DNA from: Alphaproteobacteria bacterium | GTDB taxonomy: Bacteria; Pseudomonadota; Alphaproteobacteria; GCA-2731375 | Direction: 5' to 3' | DNA length: 28,119 nt | Assembly (NCBI GenBank): GCA_030746295.1 | Contig: JASLMY010000031.1 | Location: 1 to 28,119, forward strand | In this document: piece by piece, positions 7,670 to 14,220 of the stretch | Numbering within the stretch: the stretch's first letter is position 1 | Layout: every line of letters begins with the position of its first letter | Made by a program: the position numbers and the translations under genes | Notes under the pieces: generated by a model | Database searches by the model: none | What the model saw: the letters and a program-made list of their open reading frames with translations, nothing else | What the model was told of the DNA's origin: nothing

Positions 7670-8341
7670 ATGGCGCGGCCCGAAGAGAACCACGAGCTTC
7701 GGCAGTACGTGCTCGGCTACGACCTCAGGTTCGCGTTTGAGGCGTTCGTCACCAGGGACTGGACGGCGGCCCGGCGCGCGCGCTATCTGTTGCGGCCCGA
7801 GATCGCCGAGCCCGCTTCGGTCGACACGGCCGTGTGGCCCTCGCGGTTTGTCTTTCCCGGCTCTTATGTCTCGCGGCAGCCCGACGGACTGGCACGGGCC
7901 GCGGTCGAAATTCGCTACTTGCTGCAGAACGCCGTCGACCTTTGGCCGGAGCCAGAAGAGATGCGAGCGGCATTCCAGGCGTCGGGCCTCGGCGGTGGCG
8001 CCATCGCCCTCGCCGTCACTTTGGTCGGCGACCGCGCTCTCGTCGCAGACGATACCTGGGCAGCGCTGATCGATCCAGATACAGCGCCCGGCCCGCCCTC
8101 GCCCGGCTGGACCTGCATGGGCTACGACATTGCCGACAGCGGCTTGACCAGTGGCCTCTCCAACTGCGGCTACGAGCCGGCCGAGACGACGGCGTTGCGA
8201 GCCGACTGGTCCGAGCGCCTCAACCGCCACGGCCTCTTCGACAGCCCCGCCGATGCCGACGCCTTTCGGGCCCTCGCCGACCGGCGCGTGCCCGAGCACC
8301 AGCCGTTCTACGTCTTCGGCCTCTATCGAAACCAGGCATAA
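7670..8341 (+). CDS. Protein of unknown function downstream of the selenoprotein
   Basis: A 223-residue protein I do not recognise. It has no signal peptide or clear membrane segment and looks like a soluble mixed alpha/beta protein. Its N-terminus is 'ELRQYVLGYDLRFAFEAF'. The most distinctive stretch is 'WTCMGYDIADSGLTSGLSNCGY' (about 149-170), containing its two cysteines, followed by acidic and aromatic C-terminal sequence ending 'FYVFGLYRNQA'. It starts 28 bases after the selenoprotein stop on the same strand and may be the last gene of that operon. The ribosome-binding site is weak and the start is taken from the first ATG of the frame. It converges with the enolase-superfamily gene 16 bases away. 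Base composition is like its neighbours. Confidence 0.7.
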   Translation: MARPEENHELRQYVLGYDLRFAFEAFVTRDWTAARRARYLLRPEIAEPASVDTAVWPSRFVFPGSYVSRQPDGLARAAVEIRYLLQNAVDLWPEPEEMRAAFQASGLGGGAIALAVTLVGDRALVADDTWAALIDPDTAPGPPSPGWTCMGYDIADSGLTSGLSNCGYEPAETTALRADWSERLNRHGLFDSPADADAFRALADRRVPEHQPFYVFGLYRNQA

Positions 8342-8357
8342 GTCGCGCCTCGGGGCC

Positions 8358-9530
8358 TCACTTCGGCGGGTGCGCGCGGATCGCCTCTTCGTTGAGGTCG
8401 GCGCCCCAGCCGGGGCCGGTGGGCAGGACCAGGTGGCCGTCCTCGATCCTCGGCGGCTCGGTCACCAGGTCGTCCTTCCAGGGCACGTCGTCGATGTCGA
8501 TCTCCATGATCCGGAAGTTCGGCAAGGCAGCGCAGAAATGAGCGCTCATCAAGGTCGAGAGGTGGCCGTAGAAGTTGTGCGGCGCCACGTTGACTTCGTA
8601 GGCCTCGGCCATGGCTGCGATCTTCAGCGATTCCAGGATTCCGTTCCAGGGCACGTCGACGATGGCGACGTCCATCGCGTAGTTCTCGAAGAAGTCCCGG
8701 AACTGACGCCGGCCGTAGAGCGATTCGCAGGACGCAACCGGCGTTCGGATCGAGCGGCGGATCAGCGCCAGCGCTCTCGGGTCGTAAATATCGAGCTCGA
8801 CCCAGAAGAGGTCGTGCGGCTCTAGCGCCCGCGCCACACGTACGTAGCCCTCGGTCTTGAAGTTGAAGTTGAGGTCGAGCAAGAACTCGACGTCGGGCCC
8901 GGTCCCTTCGCGAAATGCCGTCAGTTGCTCATCGAGAGCAGCGATGATCCGCCGGCTCGGGTTCAGCTCGGGCCAGCCGGGACTGCGGGTGAAGCCCGGC
9001 ATGTGCATGAAGGGCTCGTCCTCGTCGAAGAGGAAGATATTGCACTTCAGGGCGGTGAGGCCGCTCTCGGCGACCTGGGCGCCGAGGTCGCGAATGCCGT
9101 CGAGCGAGGTCAGCGGTGGCGCGCCGATGGCCTCGGCGTGGTCGAGGCGGTAGGAGCCGCAATGCGACCAGTAGAGCCTTAGGCGCTCGCGCACCGGGCC
9201 GCCCAGCATCTCGTAGACCGGCACGCCCAACGCCTTCGCCTTGACGTCGACCAAAGCATTCTCGATCGCCGCTATCGCCTGGGCGTTGAGGCCGCCCGAC
9301 GCGGCCCTTGTCTTGGCGTAGAGCCAGGCTGTGATCCGCTCCACCGGCCGCGGGTCCTGGCCGATCAAGCCCTCGGCGAGGCTGCGGATCACGGCGGTCA
9401 GGCCCTTGGCGCCGTAGGTCTCGTTGTATTCCGAGTAACCGACGATGCCCTCGTCCGTCTCGACCTTCAGGAACGAGAAGACACGCCAGCCGGCGTCGCA
9501 ATGCAAGTCCTCGATCTTCGTGATTTTCAT
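8358..9530 (-). CDS. Mandelate racemase/muconate lactonizing enzyme family protein (enolase superfamily)
   Basis: A 390-residue Mg2+-dependent enzyme that abstracts a proton alpha to a carboxylate, probably an acid-sugar dehydratase or racemase. The N-terminal capping domain (about 1-125) contains 'DEGIVGYSEYNETYG'. In the barrel, the metal ligands appear as D219 (LLDLNFN), E245 (WVELD) and E269 (SCESL). Catalytic groups are the K162 motif (LKCN, so the second Lys of the usual KxK is Asn164) and the Asp-His dyad D292 (VDVPWNG) and H318 (APHNFYGHLS). The length is typical of the family. The start is supported by GGAGGA seven bases upstream of the ATG. The substrate cannot be read from the sequence, and the K-x-N motif sets it apart from mandelate racemase itself. 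Confidence 0.88.
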   Translation of the reverse strand: MKITKIEDLHCDAGWRVFSFLKVETDEGIVGYSEYNETYGAKGLTAVIRSLAEGLIGQDPRPVERITAWLYAKTRAASGGLNAQAIAAIENALVDVKAKALGVPVYEMLGGPVRERLRLYWSHCGSYRLDHAEAIGAPPLTSLDGIRDLGAQVAESGLTALKCNIFLFDEDEPFMHMPGFTRSPGWPELNPSRRIIAALDEQLTAFREGTGPDVEFLLDLNFNFKTEGYVRVARALEPHDLFWVELDIYDPRALALIRRSIRTPVASCESLYGRRQFRDFFENYAMDVAIVDVPWNGILESLKIAAMAEAYEVNVAPHNFYGHLSTLMSAHFCAALPNFRIMEIDIDDVPWKDDLVTEPPRIEDGHLVLPTGPGWGADLNEEAIRAHPPK

Positions 9531-9555
9531 CTACGCGTCCTCCACGCCAGCGATC

Positions 9556-10305
9556 TTAACGGATTCGGGCCCGAGGCAAAGGCGCCGTAGTGCGCTGCGA
9601 CAGCTTGTTGCCGGTGATCTCTCGCAAGAGCTTGCGGCGGATGGCGTCGACGTAGTCGTCATAGCCGGCAGCGCTGACGACGAAGGCGTCCTTGCCGCCG
9701 ACGACGTAGAGATTGAAGTAGTAGTTCAATGTCGGCACCTCGTTCAGGATCGCGAGTCCGTTGATGGTGATGCCCTTGGCCAGCGCCCCGTCGCGGGCCT
9801 GGCGCACGTCGGGCCCGCTGTTGTTGCGCCCATCGCTGGAGATGTCTATCACGCGCCGTTTGCCCTTCGCCGGGTTGGCGGCGAAGTAGGCACTGGCGCG
9901 ATCGATCGCCGCCGAGATCGAGGTCCCGCCCACCTCCGTCTTTCGCCGCATGGTCACCAGGCGTGCCGCCACCCGCTCCGCGGAGGCGCCACTGGCGACG
10001 ATGGTCCAGGGCACCGCCACGACCTGGCTGTCCCAACTCGCCCACTGCATCACCGAGACCGCGATGGCGCCCTTGGGGCCGGCCTCGATCGCCGCGATCA
10101 CCTCGGGATCGGCAAAGGCCTTGGCGAGACCGCTGGTCTGCAGCAGGAACTCGCGGTCATCGACGCTGTAGGAGCAGTCGATAGTCAGCACCAGCTCCAG
10201 ATCGACGACCTGGGCGTCCGCTCCGCCCAAAGTGGCGGCATCGGCCCGAAGCAGGAACGGCACGCTCCAGGCGACAAGGAGGGCGGCAGCAAGCCGTCGC
10301 GACAT
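9556..10305 (-). CDS. DUF1194 von Willebrand factor A domain protein, secreted
   Basis: About 249 residues with a signal peptide (MSRRLAAALLVAWSVPFLL, cleavage near ADA) and one vWA domain. The metal-ion-dependent adhesion site is seen as D-C-S-Y-S in 'VLTIDCSYSVDDREF'; the later MIDAS elements are 'GGTSISAAIDRASAYF' and 'VIDISSDGRNNSG'. This matches the DUF1194 family, periplasmic vWA proteins of alphaproteobacteria with no assigned role. The ATG at 10305 is preferred because GAGG lies just upstream; a GTG nine bases earlier (10314) is possible. It follows the enolase-superfamily gene in orientation and, 25 bases away, may be transcribed with it, though no functional link is evident. Confidence 0.85.
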   Translation of the reverse strand: MSRRLAAALLVAWSVPFLLRADAATLGGADAQVVDLELVLTIDCSYSVDDREFLLQTSGLAKAFADPEVIAAIEAGPKGAIAVSVMQWASWDSQVVAVPWTIVASGASAERVAARLVTMRRKTEVGGTSISAAIDRASAYFAANPAKGKRRVIDISSDGRNNSGPDVRQARDGALAKGITINGLAILNEVPTLNYYFNLYVVGGKDAFVVSAAGYDDYVDAIRRKLLREITGNKLSQRTTAPLPRARIR

Positions 10306-10479
10306 GTCCCTCACCCCGCGTTCCGCACCCCCCTATGGTGAAGGCTAGCGCAGCGCCGTCCGAGCCGCACCCTTTTCGTTAGTGTTTCGATGTGGCCTTC
10401 TCGCTCGGTGGTATCGGAGCCGCCAAGGATGATGGGATCGTGGCGCAGATCGGTCACTTGGTGCGTGCAAGGCTGCCGG

Positions 10480-10508
10480 TTGAAATGCATGTACATTGGG
10501 CGTACATT
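10480..10508 (+). promoter_or_regulatory. Predicted promoter of the tacAT module
   Basis: TTGAAA at 10480-10485 and TACATT at 10503-10508 are separated by exactly 17 bases, a good sigma70-type match by bacterial standards and unusual in this GC-rich window. Transcription would start near 10515, inside the palindromic operator and about 30 bases before the antitoxin ATG. The overlap with the operator implies that bound antitoxin would block RNA polymerase. Confidence 0.55.
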
Positions 10509-10530
10509 CGCACTGTGCGAACAATGTACA
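10490..10530 (+). promoter_or_regulatory. Predicted TacA autoregulatory operator (nested inverted repeats)
   Basis: Three copies of a GTACATT half-site are present: TGTACATT (10490-10497), CGTACATT (10501-10508) and, inverted, AATGTACA (10523-10530). The second and third form a perfect seven-base inverted repeat, with a further perfect inverted repeat nested inside, TTCGCAC (10507-10513) and GTGCGAA (10515-10521) around a single T. Such arrays are typical of ribbon-helix-helix antitoxins that repress their own operon. Confidence 0.6.
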
Positions 10531-10546
10531 GTCGAGGAAATGGCGA

Positions 10547-10849
10547 ATGCCCAAAACGAACGAGGCACCCCGCAAGGATGAGCGCATCACCGCGCGGATC
10601 ACACCGAACCAGAAGACGTTGTTTCGAAGGGCGGCGGAGATCGAGGGACGGTCCTTGACCGACTTCATCCTTCGCGCTGCGCACGACGAGGCGATGCGCA
10701 CGATCGAGCGACAGCGTCTCATCACGCTTTCCGAGCAGGACCAGAAGGCCTTCGCCTCGGCGTTGCTCGATCCAAAGCCCAACAAGCGCCTGAACGCGGC
10801 CGCGCGCAAACACATGGGCCGCATCGCCGATGACAACCTCGGAGCCTGA
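10547..10849 (+). CDS. tacA: TacA-type antitoxin, DUF1778 ribbon-helix-helix protein
   Basis: A 100-residue antitoxin. The N-terminal ribbon-helix-helix region (about 10-50) reads 'DERITARITPNQKTLFRRAA' then 'EGRSLTDFILRAAHDEA', the DUF1778 signature that dimerises and binds operator DNA. The C-terminal tail 'LSEQDQKAFASALLDPKPN' is the segment that wraps around and neutralises the GNAT toxin in this family. The start at 10547 (MPKTNEAPRK) is chosen over an in-frame start at 10496, which would lie inside the operator. The stop overlaps the toxin start by 20 bases, so the pair is co-translated. Confidence 0.92.
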   Translation: MPKTNEAPRKDERITARITPNQKTLFRRAAEIEGRSLTDFILRAAHDEAMRTIERQRLITLSEQDQKAFASALLDPKPNKRLNAAARKHMGRIADDNLGA

Positions 10850-11354
10850 GCCTGAACGGCTGATCGTCGAGCTGCTGACCCGCGACCATGATCGCGCCGG
10901 CTTCGCTTCGGGCGTCGCACCGCTCGATCGCTATCTGAAGGATCAGGCGCTCCAAGACAAGCGTCGCCGGATCTCCGTACCCTATGTCCTCCTGTTCGAA
11001 GGGCAACGCACGATTCTCGGCTACTACACCCTCAGCAATGCAACCGTTCATCTGGACACACTGCCGGAACGGCTGGCACGCCGACTTCCGCGTTATCCGA
11101 ACCTTCCGGCGACGCTGATCGGCCGCCTCGCCGTCGACCTCCGCTACCGGGGCGACGGTCTTGGCAGTGCGTTGCTTCTGAATGCCCTCCGACGTGCCGC
11201 CGCGACGGCTGACGAAGTTGCCTCTCTGGCGGTGATCGTGAATGCCAAGGACGATCAGGCGGCGGCGTTCTACCGGCACTTCGGTTTCAAGCCCTTCGCC
11301 GACGATCCTAATCGCCTCTTCCTGACGATGGCCGAGATCAAGGCGATACCGTGA
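10830..11354 (+). CDS. tacT: TacT-type GNAT toxin (aminoacyl-tRNA N-acetyltransferase)
   Basis: A 174-residue GNAT-fold toxin. Relatives acetylate the amino group of charged tRNAs and so stop translation. Visible are the family N-terminus 'DRAGFASGVAPLDRYLKDQA', the strand 'GYYTLSNATV', and the acetyl-CoA pyrophosphate loop R105-Y-R-G-D-G-L-G112 in 'VDLRYRGDGLGSALLLNAL'. The likely catalytic tyrosine is Y148 in 'AAAFYRHFGF'. All expected elements are intact, so the toxin appears functional. It begins at ATG 10830 within the last 20 bases of tacA. Which aminoacyl-tRNA it attacks cannot be told from sequence. Confidence 0.92.
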   Translation: MTTSEPEPERLIVELLTRDHDRAGFASGVAPLDRYLKDQALQDKRRRISVPYVLLFEGQRTILGYYTLSNATVHLDTLPERLARRLPRYPNLPATLIGRLAVDLRYRGDGLGSALLLNALRRAAATADEVASLAVIVNAKDDQAAAFYRHFGFKPFADDPNRLFLTMAEIKAIP

Positions 11355-11388
11355 AGTTCTGGCCCGACGTGCCCTCCGAACGGTGCCC

Positions 11389-11832
11389 TTAGGCCTCCAG
11401 GACCTCGCCCTCGGTACGGGCGGAGCCGTGCGAACCGAATAAACGGGTGCAGTACTGGGCGTGAAAGGCGCGCGCGGCGGCATCGAAATCGGCTACGGGC
11501 GGAGTTTCGGGATCGAAATGGCCGAAGCAGTCCTCGCCGCGCACCAGCATCGCCGTTTGGTGGATCGGGCTCGTGTGCCGCACTCGCGTCGGGATGTAGC
11601 TGATGCCGAAGCCGATCCGCCGGCCGGCCGAGCGATTGGGTGCCGAGGCGTGTACCAGGTGGGTGTGGTGCAATGAAAAGTGGCCGGCTGGCACCGGCAG
11701 AGGCGCCGCGTCGCCCTCCGGCACCGTCTCGCCCAGGACCTGGCCGGCAGATAGCCGCGCTCGTGGTAGTGCCGCCGCTCGGCTGCCGTCAATTGGGATG
11801 CCGTCTTCTCCTCCCGGTCACAAGCGATAGAG
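11389..11832 (-). pseudogene. Phytanoyl-CoA dioxygenase (PhyH) remnant with internal deletion
   Basis: The remains of an Fe(II)/2-oxoglutarate dioxygenase gene. On the minus strand, an N-terminal fragment reads 'SQLTAAERRHYHERGYLPA' (about 11800 down to 11745). The frame then shifts, and the C-terminal part follows at once: 'GQVLGETVPEGDAAPLP', then the distal His motif 'HFSLHHTHLVHASAPNRSA', then 'RIGFGISYIPTRVRH', to TAA at 11389-11391. The central region, with the HxD iron ligands and about 150 residues expected from the family, is missing. The junction lies near 11741-11752. No good start codon precedes the N-terminal fragment. A shorter translation from 11724 is open, but without the HxD motif it could not be an active oxygenase. 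It is downstream of the crotonase gene on the same strand. Confidence 0.75.
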
Positions 11833-11833
11833 G

Positions 11834-12589
11834 TTAGGACTTCTTCCGCGCCGCGAAGGCAGCCACGGCCTCGTCGAAGCGGCCTGACGCGGCGATCAGC
11901 GAATTAACGTTGTTGCCCATCTGCAGGGCGTCGTCGTGCCCCATGGTGAGTGCGGCCCGGTTCAGCTCCTTGGTCAGCCGCACCGCATCGGGGTCGAGTG
12001 CGGCCAGGCGGTCGGTGAAGTCGGCTTCCATTCTGGCCAGCTCCGCCGCGTCGCCGGCAAGGCGGTTGACGAGCCCCATCTCGTAGAGCCGTTCGGCCGT
12101 CACCAGGTCGCCGAAGGTCAACATTTCCAGCGCCAGGCGTGGGCCGACGAGGCGCGACAGCACCGGCGCGTTAACCGCGGCCGGGAAGGCGTTCCGCATC
12201 TCCGTGGCGCCGAACTTGGCACCCCGCTCGGCCAGCAGAAAGTCGCAGCCCATGGCCAGCGTAAAGCCGCCGGCCACGGCATGGCCCCGCACCACCGCGA
12301 CCGTAGGGATCGGAAAACGGTGCAGGCGGTGGAAGATGTCGGTCCAGACCTGGTCCCGAGCCAGGACCGAGGCGAGGTCCCGGGCTGGGACACCGTCGCC
12401 GAGGTCGCGGCCGGTGCAGAAGGTCTCGCCCGCCCCCTTGAAGACGAGACAGCGGCAGGTCGCATCCTCGCCGACTGTATGGACGGCCTCGCCTAGCGCG
12501 ACGATCATTGCTTCGGAGAGTGCGTTGCGGCGCGCCACTCGGTCGAGAACGATGGTTTGGACCGGCCCTTCGCGTTCCGTTCGGATCAT
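11834..12589 (-). CDS. Enoyl-CoA hydratase/isomerase (crotonase) family protein
   Basis: A 251-residue crotonase-fold enzyme acting on acyl-CoA thioesters. The oxyanion-hole segments are visible as 'AGETFCTGRDLGDG' (about 53-66) and 'RGHAVAGGFTLAMGCDFLLA' (101-120). Of the two hydratase glutamates, the one normally in GGxCELAM is replaced by Thr110, while the second (Glu130 in 'FGATEMRNAFP') is kept. This pattern fits an isomerase or other crotonase reaction better than a standard enoyl-CoA hydratase. The C-terminal trimerisation helices are present and the length is normal. It follows the fumarase beta gene 17 bases downstream on the same strand, so it may belong to the SDH/fumarase operon. 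Confidence 0.88.
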   Translation of the reverse strand: MIRTEREGPVQTIVLDRVARRNALSEAMIVALGEAVHTVGEDATCRCLVFKGAGETFCTGRDLGDGVPARDLASVLARDQVWTDIFHRLHRFPIPTVAVVRGHAVAGGFTLAMGCDFLLAERGAKFGATEMRNAFPAAVNAPVLSRLVGPRLALEMLTFGDLVTAERLYEMGLVNRLAGDAAELARMEADFTDRLAALDPDAVRLTKELNRAALTMGHDDALQMGNNVNSLIAASGRFDEAVAAFAARKKS

Positions 12590-12606
12590 ATGTCTTCGCC
12601 CTTGTC

Positions 12607-13278
12607 CTAGATAACCTCGTCGTCGCGGCTGGTGGTCTCGCCGAATCGGGCGAGCGTCGCCGGCTTGGTGCCCTCGTAGAGGCCTTCCAGCCGCTTGTTT
12701 ATCTCACGGTTGGCGTTGGCGAAGAGGCTGTTGCCCTGGGCGTTGGAATCGACCAGGAACGGCCCGAAATTCTCCACCTCGAAGATCCACATCGCCTGAG
12801 CGATACCGAGCTCGTCGAGCCAGACCGCGTCCCGCACTCCCTTGATGCCGCGGCCGAGCAACGCGCCGGTGCCGTAGCCGACCGTGGTCAGATAGACCGC
12901 GCGGTTGGGCACGAAAACGTCGCGGTAGATCTCCTCCGACATGCCGCCCTTACCGATGATCATGCGGGCGCCCGAGAGCTCGAACCAGCGCGCCATCCAG
13001 CGGGCGAACCGGAAGCTCGCCGTCGCCGTTACCGCGCCCACGTCGTAGCCGCCAGGCAGCGGCGTCGCCGCCGGCGAGCAGTGGAAGTTGACGTTGCTGA
13101 GGCCGGCCAGGTCGACCGGCAGGGCCACGCCGTCATCCACGACGCGGCTGTAAACGCCTTCGCGCGCCGTGTAGACGAGGCCATCGAGGAAGACGACGTC
13201 GCCCTGGCTCAGGCGCGCGATATTGTCGTCGTCGATCGGAGTCGAGAGGCGGACCCGGTTCATCCTGGTGCTCGTCAT
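12607..13278 (-). CDS. Class I fumarate hydratase-type, beta subunit (TtdB/FumA C-terminal-like)
   Basis: A 223-residue beta subunit of the Fe-S hydro-lyase family (fumarase class I, L-tartrate dehydratase, mesaconase). Typical segments are 'IARLSQGDVVFLDGLVYTAR', 'LSNVNFHCSPAATPLPGGYD' and 'MIIGKGGMSEE', and the region 'VWLDELGIAQAMWIFEVENF' corresponds to the usual 'xxWxDELGxEAxWxxEVxxFP' C-terminal motif. The ATG at 13278 overlaps the alpha-subunit stop (ATGA). Together with the alpha subunit it forms a two-subunit dehydratase that would interconvert fumarate and malate or an analogous pair. The substrate is not decided by sequence. Confidence 0.9.
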   Translation of the reverse strand: MTSTRMNRVRLSTPIDDDNIARLSQGDVVFLDGLVYTAREGVYSRVVDDGVALPVDLAGLSNVNFHCSPAATPLPGGYDVGAVTATASFRFARWMARWFELSGARMIIGKGGMSEEIYRDVFVPNRAVYLTTVGYGTGALLGRGIKGVRDAVWLDELGIAQAMWIFEVENFGPFLVDSNAQGNSLFANANREINKRLEGLYEGTKPATLARFGETTSRDDEVI

Positions 13279-14204
13279 TCGGTCCCCTCCCGCCGATAGA
13301 AGGGCGTGAACCATTTTGGATCGGTGCGGTACTCGGTCTCACCCGAAGCGTCGACGCGGGCGGTGGCGCGGCGCGAGGAGAGGCAAAAGCTGTGCACGCT
13401 CATTGGCATACCGCCAGTATGCGTATAGCCGACCTCGATATGGCAATCGACGACCATGGCATTGCCCTGAAATCCCATCGCCCCCATGCCGATCTCGTTG
13501 CCGAGCACCGTCAACTCTTCTTCAAGCGCCGCCACTTGCGCATCGGGGTGCGGCTCGCCCACTACTCTCAAGCAGGCCGCCTCCTTGCCGAGGCGCATGG
13601 CGGTGTCCTTGTTACCGCCGAGGCCGACGCCGACGATCGCCGGCTGGCAGGCAAGACCGCGACGCCCGTGCGCGATCATGGTATCGAGGAAGAAGCGCTT
13701 GATGCCCTCGATGCCGTCGCCCGGAAACAGCATCCGGTAGTCGGTGCCGAAGAGGCCGCCCTTGTGCACGGTGGTGATCTCAAGCCAGTCGCCGCCCGGC
13801 TCGAAGCTGTACTGGATCTCGGGCGCGTGGATACCGACGTTGTTGTCGTTGTCCTTGCGGCTCAAGGGGTGGACGCGGTTGGGGCGCAGCGGGATCGTCC
13901 GTGTCGCTTCGGCCGTCGCCTCTCGGAGCGCCTTTTCCAACGCCACGAAACCACCCTCGACCTGGGCCTCGTTGCCGGCCTTGACGTAGTAGCGCGGCAA
14001 TCCGGTGTCGGCGCACATCGGCCGCCGGTCGGCCTCGGCCGCCTCCCAGTTCTCCAACATCGATTCCAGGACGAAGCGGCTGAGCTCGCCCTCTTCCTTC
14101 GCCGCCATCACCCGGACGCCATCGCGGTAATCCTTCGGGATTTCAATGCTGGCCCGGCGCATCACTTCCAGCGCCGCTTCCCGGATCGCCTCGATCGCTA
14201 TCAT
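13275..14204 (-). CDS. Class I fumarate hydratase-type, alpha subunit (TtdA/FumA N-terminal-like)
   Basis: A 309-residue alpha subunit that carries the [4Fe-4S] cluster of the hydro-lyase. Three candidate cluster cysteines sit in conserved contexts: C64 (RPMCADTGLP), C186 (RGLACQPAIVGVGLGGNKD) and C254 (VVDCHIEVGYTHTGGMP). The family segments 'IPLRPNRVHPLSRKDNDNN' and 'GIHAPEIQYSFEPG' are also present. A GGAG seven bases before the ATG supports the start. It lies 16 bases after the flavoprotein stop and overlaps the beta gene by four bases, so the hydratase is tied to the SDH/FRD-like complex. It could be fumarase, L-tartrate dehydratase or mesaconase. Confidence 0.92.
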   Translation of the reverse strand: MIAIEAIREAALEVMRRASIEIPKDYRDGVRVMAAKEEGELSRFVLESMLENWEAAEADRRPMCADTGLPRYYVKAGNEAQVEGGFVALEKALREATAEATRTIPLRPNRVHPLSRKDNDNNVGIHAPEIQYSFEPGGDWLEITTVHKGGLFGTDYRMLFPGDGIEGIKRFFLDTMIAHGRRGLACQPAIVGVGLGGNKDTAMRLGKEAACLRVVGEPHPDAQVAALEEELTVLGNEIGMGAMGFQGNAMVVDCHIEVGYTHTGGMPMSVHSFCLSSRRATARVDASGETEYRTDPKWFTPFYRREGTE

Positions 14205-14220
14205 CTCGTCGGCTCCCCTC

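Noticed and set aside
8342..8357. Bidirectional terminator between the convergent genes
   Set aside because: The 16-base gap has no stable stem followed by a T-run.
11389..11724. Intact short dioxygenase gene starting at 11724
   Set aside because: It lacks the iron-binding HxD half of the family, and an out-of-frame N-terminal PhyH fragment lies directly upstream, which shows a decayed gene.
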